Shown here: positions 10,191-20,800 of the stretch, piece by piece
Layout of the letters: each line of letters begins with the position of its first letter
Position numbering within the stretch: position 1 is the first letter of the stretch
Assembly: GCA_963930775.1 (NCBI GenBank)
Contig: OZ005702.1
Span: 7,978,336-8,042,335, forward strand
Direction of reading: 5' to 3'
DNA length: 64,000 nt
Origin: Cliona cf. orientalis
Taxonomy: Eukaryota; Porifera; Demospongiae; Clionaida; Clionaidae
Translations under genes and position numbers: made by a program
The notes under the pieces: model-generated
What the model was told of the DNA's origin: nothing
Seen by the model: only the letters and a program-made list of their open reading frames with translations
The model's database searches: none

Positions 10191-11182
10191 TTAACTAGAG
10201 CTCTCTCGAGCACAAAACCCTCGGCGCGTTGCATGGTATTAGCTACATGGTTCAACAGTTGCATGCAAAAAAGGTGGTAGCTAAAGGGCTGGGGCCGAAA
10301 TTGATACACTGTGAGTACATCAAGGTTGTTGCTGCTGTGAGCCATTATAAACCTTGAGTCAGCCTCACCCCCAACCCTCATGCAGTGGGTCCTTTATCCT
10401 AAGTTTTCTATGTGCAACATTGTATTGTCATCGCCTGCTTACATGTATGCAGCTAGCTAATGTCATGCAACGCACCGAAGAATATTAAACACTGCTGTGT
10501 AAGTAGCTATAACATCCCTGTCTCGCCTACACACTCATGGCAGTGCCTACATGCATGCATCAAGTCAGCTTCCAGCCTCCAGGAGTCCTTGAGGACAATG
10601 ACCATATGCAAGCAAATGACTGTCTTGCCGGCCAAGTCAGCGCTGCCACAGTGCTCCAATCAGTGATGAGCTAGTCATCTAGTTGGATCTCTTTGAGGAA
10701 AGGATGAAGCGGCCACTGTCGTCAGCTAGTCTGGATGCCAGCCCCTTCACAAGAAGAGAAAGGGGCTGGCACACAGACTAGTCGAGTCGTCAGCTTCATC
10801 CCGAATCCATCGAAAGCTCCGCCAGCGAGCGAAGAAGGCGGCGGTGACTGAGCATCAACGATTATCTTACTGCGCATGCATGCACTAAACTTACCGTATA
10901 TAGCGCATGATACACAAAACAATGTTCTATTTATACGTAGAGGCATACCAGCGGTAGCCTGGAAAAGCTAAGAAGCTTAGAATCAGCAAATGACGCCAAA
11001 ACTGGTGAACAAAGAGTTTTCGGCGAAATCCACACAAATCATGCGTTTGGAACGTCATAAGGAACCTTATAACACCGCAAATTGGACTCGCAAACGAGGT
11101 ATGTAGCAGCTAGCGTGGTAACAGACAGAATGACACACAGAACGACTACAGTAACCCTGCGGCGTATGCGCCGAGGGTTAAT
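10191..11182. mobile_element. Terminal-repeat element, ~1 kb, TTAACTAGAGCTC ... GCCGAGGGTTAA
   Basis: The left end TTAACTAGAGCTCTC followed by ACCCTCGGCGCG is mirrored at the right by CGCCGAGGGTTAA. A related arrangement occurs at 49689-50233 (ACCCTTGGCGC and GCGCCGAGGGTTAA). A 59-bp TAGTCTGG mini-element is nested at 10727-10785. No transposase frame is visible. Edges are approximate. Confidence 0.5.
10727..10785. mobile_element. 59-bp mini-element with 9-bp TSD (TAGTCTGG...GGCTGGC...)
   Basis: TAGTCTGGATGCCAGCCCCT is mirrored by AGGGGCTGGCACACAGACTA, followed by GTCGA. GTCGTCAGC is repeated directly on both sides (10718-10726 and 10786-10794). It shares the CCAGCCCC subterminal motif with the elements at 1650 and 2402. 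Confidence 0.6.
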
Positions 11183-11580
11183 AATATTATTATACTATTG
11201 CCCTATTAATTCATTTGTGTGTATACTAGAATTAGTTATAGGTGTGTAATTATTTTTTTTTCACTAGGATCTTTCATGTAAAACATTAAAGCAACATTCA
11301 CCAAAACAGGCCAATTAATTTACATGATTTTTTTGTTTATATCAAGTAATAAAAATTTATAATAATATTATAACATGCAACCACTGCTTGACATATTATT
11401 ATTATCACTTTATACTACATCAGAAATTCATTTTGCTATATAAAGCATTAACAACTTTCATGGTATGTGAAATAAAGTTGAATGGCCATGGGTTAAGCTC
11501 AAACATCTCAATGTTGTATTATCAAAAATAATTAATGCTTAATATTATTTAACCTATAATACAAGTCAGGTACAATAAGA

Positions 11581-11746
11581 TTACAAATCAGTTTGGTATA
11601 TCTGCTGTGGAGTGTGTAGTCTGTAGCTCTGGTAGGCCTTGTGGAGGAGGTGGACCCCCAGCTGACGCCGACGAGATAAGCTCCACCCACTAACATCACC
11701 ATACACATGACCTCGCTGGATATTGGTCAGCAAATCAAGACCTAGA

Positions 11747-11819
<73 letters not shown>

Positions 11820-14800
11820 AGGGAGGGAGTAAGAAAAACTTGAATTTCACGCATGTACTATACCGGTACTAAACAAAGTTACTACTGATTCTGCTATTTA
11901 TTACAGAGGAATGCCCCTGCTCAGCAAAATTCAGACCTAGAGGTGCCCAATTTTTAGAATTAGCACCTTTTTATCAAAGTCATAACACACTCACTGAACA
12001 TACACACATAGAGCTGTCGACCCCTTACCGATTGCCTCGATGATGCAGGCCTCCCTGGTGAAAGCCTCACTGGCAGTTGTGTTGTGGAACAGCTGCAGTG
12101 AGATCACACCAAAACCAGCCGACCAGATGTCCAAGATACGACACAACTTCATCGACACCTGCATGGTGTGTTAAATTTTGTCACATGTACAATTATTTCT
12201 GCAAGGGAGGAAGTAGGTGTAAATGGGTGTGGTTCCATTGATTAGATTAATGTTCTTCTGTAAGGTGGCTGATTATCATACTCTTGGTATATATATAGTG
12301 GCAGGAATTACTGTGTATTACATTCCATTGAGTCAGCCCACAAGTGCTGTACAGTGGATGAGAGTACATAAGGCAGGGCTCTCTGGGTAAAGTGCAGACC
12401 TTTCAGGCTGGCGTTGGGTCAGAAATTGCTAACGAAACAAATTTTTGCAAGGCTGTCTAAGGCCTACTAAGTAGTGATGTAATAATGCCATACTTTTATC
12501 TAATACTACATATGGAAAAAATTTGAAAAACGCGTGCTTAAGGTCATCAATTGCTCCATATATATAATATTATTATACACATTATGAGAATTCGTAAAAT
12601 GCTAATTTCTTACGTTGAATTGGATCATACGTTGTATATTCGATCAACTACAGTATTAAATTTTGTCACATGTACAATCATTTCTGTAAGGGCAGGAAGT
12701 AAGGACCTGGTGTAAATGGGTGTGGTTCCATTGATTAGATTAACGTTCTTCTTGTAAGTATATCTTGGGTGGCTGATTGTTATACTCTTGGTATAATATA
12801 TTATATAGTGGCAGGAATTATTGTGCATCACATTCCATTGTGTCAACCCACAAGTGCTGTACACTGGATGAGAGTACATAAGGCAGGGGGCTCTTTGGGT
12901 AAAGGGTGGAGGATGGAGATGCGATATCGTTCATCCCGGAGAACGAAACAAAATTTTTGCAAGGCTGTCCTAAGGCCTACTAAATAGTGCTGTAATAATA
13001 CTGTACTTAATCTAATAATGGGGAAATTTTTTTGATAAACGTGCACTTTTCTGGTAAAGGTCGTCAATCGCTCTCTATATATTACTATACACATTACGAG
13101 AATTGCTCATCTCTTACGTTAAATTAGATCATATGTTGTATTCGATTAACTACGGTATTAAATTTTGTACAATTATTTCTGTAAAAGGGAAGAAACTGGA
13201 GGAAGTAGATATAAATGGGTGTGGTTCAATTAATTAGATTAACGTTCTTCTTGTAAGTATATCTTGGGTGGCTGATTGTTATACTCTTGGTATAATAGTG
13301 GCAGGAATTACTGTGCATTACATTCCATTGAGTCAGCCCACAAGTGCTGTACACTGGATGAGAGTATATAAGGCAGGGGGGCTCTTTGGGTAAAGGGCAG
13401 TTCTCCAATATGGCGATGAGTCAGAAGCAGTCATCTAGAATGAAACAAATTTTTGCAAGGCTGTCTAAGGCCTACTAAGTAGTGATGTAATAATACGGTA
13501 TTTATCTATATGGAAAGAAATAATTCCAATTTGACAAAATACATGTTTTTCTGGTAAAAGTTGTCAATCGCTCTATAATTATATATACGTTATAAGAATT
13601 CGTAAACTTTAATAATTTTTTACGTTAAATGGGATCATGCCTTGTATTCGATTATTAAACTATTTCTTAAGGGTAAGAACTGGAGGAAGAGGAAGTTTAG
13701 GACATGGTGTAAATGGGTGTGGTTCCATTGACTAGATTAACGTTCTTCTTGTATATCTTGGATGGTTGACTATTATACTCTTGGTATATATATAGTGGCA
13801 GGAATTACTGTGGAAACAGGCTAGAGAAGAGAAATACATTATCCTGGAAAAAATTCCAGGATCCAGCCGGGATTTGAACTCGGGACCTCCTAATTTCTAG
13901 TCAGACACTCTTACCACTGAGCTACTGGACCCAGGTGGCAGCGGAGCGTAGGAAGATGGCATTTCCATAGGACCTCATTCAAATTCCGACTATGTATCTC
14001 TCTTCTCAAGGGGTGGTGGGACTGAGCTGTGCGTGCTGCCGAGCAGCGAGATGCACAACTGTGGCCGAAGCCCTCCAAGCAGTTCCTCTCAGTCATGGCC
14101 TGACTGGTGGCGTTGGTTAATAATGATAAGCTTATTACCAATGGCCTTGGTAAAGGCAGATGTGGGTTTGGGAATTACTGTGTATCACATTCCATTGAGT
14201 CAGCCCACAAGTGCTGTACACTGGATGAGAGTATATAAGGCAGGGGGCTCTTTGGGTAGAGGGCGAGACCTTCAGTCAGGACTAGGCCTTGCCCAATTAT
14301 GCTAGCATAATTTTGAGACTAATAGGTAACACAGAGCATTGAGAATAATGCCAAGACTAATAGGCACTATTTCCCCAAAAATTTGAATAATTAGAACAGC
14401 TATGACTTTTGCACCAGAAAAAATTTGCTAAGTAGCTCAAAAATAAAAATTAGCGAATAGTATGACCTTTGCACCTGAGCTCATGGCAAAAAATTGCTTA
14501 CTAGTGGCTCAACATTCGAATATTTAGAACAGAAGACTATGTATAGGTTATTGCCCTAAGCCGAGGCTCTACGGCGTTTTAGAAACCCGAGGGATGTTGC
14601 ATAATCGCCGAGGGCGGAGCCCGAGGCGATTATGCAACATCCCGAGTGGTTTCTAATAGCCGTAGAGCCGAGGCGTGGGCGATAACCGGCTTAGACTATG
14701 GGGCGCGCGGCGCTGTGCATTTGTGGTCTGCTTTAGTGCATCCTGTTGCTAGGTTACCAATCAGCTGTGTGAGCGTGGTTTTGTGGGTAGTTGCTTAGTA

Positions 14801-17800
14801 ACCGTGCTGCATTGAAAAGTGACCAATCAGATTCATGTTGCACAGCAGGAAGTATGCAGCAATGATGTCACACTTCCTTCACGTATATAAGCTAACAAGG
14901 CAGCCATGTGCGTTATTCAGTATGCAATGCCTGTGTACGTAGTGCTAGTGCTGGTGGCTCTGTAGATCTATTGACCGCCACGTATGGTCTCCTATTTGCT
15001 ACTAAAGCTGTTTGTGACACCCAACGCTTGGCTATAAAGCCAGAGGAAATTTTCTAGGACCTTTTGACCGTGAGATTTGGACTGCGCTGGGAATGAAGGT
15101 GATTCTATGCTTCAAGCAGCTGAGGAGCAACTGTCTCAGCCGGGTCTCATGTGACACCCCCTTCTACGCGTGCGAGACTCGTCTCACAACAGTTTTTAGT
15201 GGTAGGAGAGACTACATGGCGCTCAAAAGAGCCACCAATACTAGCACTCGTGCCGCGTGTCAGTGGGCTCAGCTCAGTCCCCAATTTGAATTTTCCCAGA
15301 AAGCAAAGTTTTTGCTAATTTAAACCTTGATAGAGCTACAAATTTTACCATCAATCCGTAAATCAATCATGCAGACAATAATTAAAACTCAATTTCTGCC
15401 CATCATTGGTTTCTCCCTTTTTGATGCATTTTGTTTAATAAATTCAAATTCAAATTCATGACAGGTCTTCTAACGAAATTTAACTACTCCATTCTGAGTA
15501 TCTACACTATTTTAAATACCTCATTAAATTCAAAAGATCAAAGCATATTATGCATACCATAGTCTAAATTGAGGCATCCATTATGTTACAGTAGCTACAA
15601 TAACAGATCATAATTAATTTGAGTCATTTATCGAGATGTATACCTTTTTCATTGAGACTTATGGGTAAGAGTCTTGAGACTAATAGGTGAAAAACATGAG
15701 ACTTGTAGACTTGACTAATAGGTAGATTTTGGAGCATAATTGGGCAAGGCCTAGTCAGGACCACAGTTAACCACAGAATCAATCAAAGAAACAAATTTTT
15801 GCAAGGCTGTCTATGGCCTACTAATGTAAAGCGCACTTTTCTAGTAAAGGTTGTCAATTATTGCTCCATATAATATTACCGTCTTTCTTCTAAAAATTCG
15901 GCATGAAAATAATAATATTGCTTTAGCTTCGCCAAATTTTTAGAGGTTAATATGATACTCTCTGCGTGCGCATTCCATTCCCGTTGATAGCATATAGGCA
16001 TGACGACCTTTGCCGAAAAATTAGAGACTATATTCAATCATTCGGTAAAGGGTGCCAAATAATTAGAAGGGCCGAATTTGAATTCGAAAAATACTAATTT
16101 CTTACCACTATGGTGTTATACCAAGAGTATAATAAACCACACCCATTTACACCAGGTCCTAACTTCCTCCAGCTCTTACCCTTACAGAAATAATTGTACA
16201 TGTGACAAAATTAAATTTAATACCACAGTTAATAGAATACAACTTCGTGCTGGAATTAGGCCACACCAATTAAATAAGTTGTTGCACGGATTCGCTCGCT
16301 CCAATTTTTGGGCAAACAGAAAAAAAAAATTTAATTAAGTTGGGTGGAGCTTATGTACAGTAGAGTGGTTTTTGTATTCTATCTTGATTTCCTGGTCCTA
16401 GATAGTCACATTAGTCTGTCTTAATTAGATTGTGGTCTATAACCACACCCAATTAATTGCTTTTTTTCCTTTTTTTTCGATCGCTCGCTCCAATTTTTAC
16501 CTCACAATATCCGAGCAACAACAAATTAAATTGGTCTGGCCTTACTGTGCATTAGATGAAGAACCTGTCAGCAGTTCATTCAAAACGAAAAAAATTTTTG
16601 CAAGGCTGTCTAAGGCCTACTAAGTAGTGATGTAATAATGCTTAATCTCAAATACTACATATGGAAAAATGTAATTTCAATTTTGGAAAATGCACACTGT
16701 TCTAGTAAAGGTCGTCAATCACTCCATATATACACATTATGAGAATTCGTAAAATGCTAATTTCTTACCACCATATCATACCAAGAGTATAATAATCAAT
16801 CATCCAAGATATAATCTAATCAATGGAACCACACCCATTTACACCAGGTCCTAAACTTCCTCCAGTTCTTGCCCTTACAGAAATTCAATACCACAGTTAA
16901 TCGAATACAACCTATGATCCAATTTAAGGTGCAGGAATTACTGTGTATCACATTCCATTGTGTCACCCACAAGTGCTGTACAGTGGATGAGAGTACATAA
17001 GGCAGGGGGAGGAAGGGTCTTCCTGTCAAGGAAAGGAGATGCGAGGTCTTTCATTCACACCAAAGTATACTAACAAATTTTTGCAAGGCTGTCCTAAAGC
17101 CTACTAAGAATAGTTGCAGCCAAAAGCTTAGATAAAAAATTTAGTTAAGTGCAGCTACTTTGTACCTCAGAATTTTGATAAGTGTCAAAATTGACATCTC
17201 TTATATATGCATGCTCAAATTAAAATAATTATTATAGTTTCATCAAAATAATTTTCTTTCATTAATAGTTTCAGTTAAGCCATACATAACAATTATTGTG
17301 AGTGGGTGTGGTTTCTGTTGTAGATCACATTCCATTGTGATAACCACTAGTGTTTCGCAGTGGGTGGGGGTACATAAGCCAGACAGAGGCAGGTGAACAG
17401 GTGTAGTGCCTACAGCCACTTCACTCCAACTAGTACAGGGGTTTGGGTATAACAACCCAAAACGAATTTTTGAAAGGCTATTCCATGGCCTACTGTCATA
17501 ATCATGATCAGCAATAATAAGCATGATATTATGTGTCACTTGGGGGGAAAATTGCAAGCGTGGCGTTTTCTCTCACTGGGGGGTACAATTCTCAGCTAAA
17601 ATTAGAAATGTGCATGTTTGCTTGCTGGAGTAGGCTTTGACAATCAAGCCTTGCAAAAATTGGTAGCAACTTGCATTTTCTCTTACACAGTGGGCACACA
17701 GCATGCCCAGGCCTCTCTGGCTAGGCTAGCTTATGTACCATTACAAACTACACAACACTTGTGGGTAACGCAATGGAATGTTAATCTAATTAGCAGAACC

Positions 17801-20800
17801 ACAAATAGTAGAATTTCCCACTTGTGTGCATACCACCCTAAATAAAAATTTTGCTGGACAAATTTTTTTTTACCAAGCCCAGCTATCTTTGTATTGGAGA
17901 AAGAGTTAATTGAAAAAAATGTTACCAATGCAGTCAAGGTCGCCATATCCTCTAACACAAGAGATACCGTATAGCCGGAAATATTGGCGGATTTAAAGTT
18001 GGTGGTTCGGTACGGGATCACCATATGTGTATGCAAGTAGGAAATTTTGGTGGATTTTAATTTGGCGGTTGTGATGTAGAGACCACCAAACCGCCAAATT
18101 TAATTCCCCGCTAAGATTTCCGGCTGTACGATAAATAACTATCACGTTGGAGAAAACTTAATATTATTATTATGTACATGTACAATCACTTTCTTATTAT
18201 AGCGTTTGCAGGCGTGTGGCCTTCCAAAAATTAGCCTTATCATTGGCAATCATCCAATTCCTTCATGGGCAATAGTATGCCATATCCACCCTCCCCCCAC
18301 CTGTGGCTTAAGTACCTTCATTCACTGCACAGCACTTGTGGGTGGACACAATGGAATGCACACCCACTAACAGTGTTAATGACATTACTGATGACATCCT
18401 GTGGTAAGGACCATCCTACTGTCATAGGCTTAAAATTTAATTTCAGCAGGAAACTTTGGAATAAGGTGAAAATGTGCAAATATTTCACATGCTCCCAAAT
18501 GAACCACTGTACTGACTACCCTTACACAATGGCTACAGAGGACTGACTTACTAGGTGGCCATTTTCTTTGAGAAACTCACAGAGAAGGAAAGCGTTTTAG
18601 TTTTCCGCAAAAACCACCAAGTTTTTTTTTGGTCCATTTTTCATTTGTGTACATACCTCAATAATATATTATAAAAATTTTTGCTGGATAAAAATTTCAC
18701 TGAGCCCAGCTATAATATTGCATTGGAGAAAGAGTTAACATAAAAAAAAAATTTTTGCCGACACAGTAGGTCGCTGTATTCTTTATGCAACCTTTAACAC
18801 AGGGCATAAAAACTCTCCTTGTCAAGAATTTCTACTAATATGAACAATCATAGTGTAGTGTTAATGTGCAGGCAAGCAAGGTGCCTTCCAAAAATTAATT
18901 ATTATTTTTATGGCTATATGGAACCATCCAGATTCATATGGAGTAGCCTCACCCTCCAACAACCTGGCTTATGTACCCTCTCTCAATGCACAGCACTTGT
19001 GGGTGGACACAATGGAATGCACGTCAGTCAAACCACACCCACTAATGGTGTTTTTACATACATGATAGAGCAGATCAACCACACATGATACATCATGTGA
19101 CCTACTAACAGTGAAACCACACCCACTAACAGTGTTGAACATGATAGAGCAGATCTAGATCAACCACACATGATGCATGATGAGACTTACTAAAATTCTC
19201 CCTGAGCTTCAGGGTATAAAACTCAGCGTAGCAACTCAGATATCTAATTTTTACTGATATCAGACCATGGTAACTTTGGTGAGGTCTTAGTCTGGCAAAT
19301 AGGCAATTTTACACAAAAAATTGCCAAATTTAGCAGAAGCACTCAAAATTGTCAAATTTAATGCTTGTCAAACTTTCCAGCCATACTATGGTATGAGTAA
19401 GTAATATTCCCACCTACGTACCTTAGATTTTTGCAAGTTGATGCTGTCCTTGGCGTCCTTAAGGTGCTGCATTGAGCGAGAATTCTTTCCCTTGCCTACG
19501 TAGAAAACTGACTCCACGAACACGCGAAATTTCTCCAAGTCCTTCCTATCACCACCGCAATCACTCGCTAAATTTGAGTCACTCGTTGATGATAGTCGTT
19601 CCAAGACCCTCGGGTCAAGGAGAAGGTAGTTGAAATGATCCTTAGTTCCGCGATCTTTAGCCGCTCTAGGGGAGCCATAGTTGGGCGGAGTCTTGAAGGG
19701 AGAGAGGGGCGTGGCCTGCTTGGAGATGGGTGTGGCTCTCTTCTTGGTGCTAGACGTTATTGACAAAGAGGGGGTGGAGTTTTGTGACCTGTGCGTTGCG
19801 ATGGGTGAAGGTGTGAAGGAGTGGGAGGGGGTACGGAACGCCTTGAAGACTTGTTGCTCGAGCTGAGTCAGGTCTGGTAGGGGAACAGTTCCATTCAGCA
19901 CAAGAGCCAGCTCATACTTGTAACCTGTGGACATACAAAGAGAAAAATAGATAATTATTGTAAAGCATCAAAATGTTATAATAATTCTGGTGGTAGGACA
20001 ATATGCTTACAATAGGGATGTAGACAAAAATTTAATATGAAGAAAAAATTGAAGATTGGTAAAATAACAAGAACAACATCAGTATATCAATAGTGGTGTA
20101 TAGTAACTCTGCAAATCTCTCTCACTCCCCCTGTCTCTCTCTCTCTCTTCTCCCCCTCTTTCTCCTTCACTCACCTTTGTATCCCTTATTCCCTGCTGGT
20201 TGGACGCCAGCCTCCAGTTTAGCGAGATAAGCGATGTAGGCGATCTTGGTGGATGGGGTTATGGGTCCTGGCCTCTCCCCAAGAGCAACCAGTCTCTCCC
20301 TCAGCTCACTCTCCGTTAAGCTTCTTAGCTTCTCGGGAATTTTGACTTGAATGTCGGCAGCGAAGCTACAGTCCAAGGAGGAAGGGGTAGAACTGGTGCG
20401 TTGTTCTGATACGTGGGGTCGTGCTTCATGTACACGATCCGACGAATCTGTCAGTCTGGATTTACGAGTTTTGGATGGAGGTGTAGGGCGAGTAGCAGCG
20501 GAGGTGGTTGGTCTGATCTGATTGGTTGACGTGATGAGATTCGAGAAGTCATCGCTAAGTAGATCAATTTGTTTTTCCTGTTTTCTACAGCGAATTGATC
20601 GTTCTGCAGCGTAACTACCTTCGAGAGATGAATCTGCTACATGCACTGACTCGCTGTCTCTACGCTCCACAGAATTGGCTCCACCCACCACACTTTTGGC
20701 TCTGCCCACGACGATTGTCGATCTATTCACCGCAAAACTTTCACTCTCCTCGACAGCTGTAGTATAGAGTGCAGAATCGTCCATACAGCCTGGGGAAAAA

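Noticed and set aside
11581-11850. 89-codon frame starting with a run of Leu-Ser repeats
   Set aside because: Only the part from 11741 down is coding (last ANKLE1 exon). The Leu-Ser part is the intronic CT tract before the splice site.
12380-12392. GG-GTAAAG after the TATA box as a spliced-leader donor
   Set aside because: It is conserved only in the young units a-c and lies too close to the TATA box to leave a leader exon; diverged units lack it.
12438-12447. T5 run in AAATTTTTG as a Pol III terminator
   Set aside because: Possible, but the conserved hairpin lies after it and would be lost, so an Sm site in a longer RNA explains conservation better. Not excluded.
12390-12470. Identification of the snRNA-like units as U5, U4 or U7 snRNA
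   Set aside because: The Sm site resembles U4/U5, but the 5' parts lack the U5 loop (GCCUUUUAC), the U6-pairing region of U4 and a histone-pairing motif, and they vary between units.
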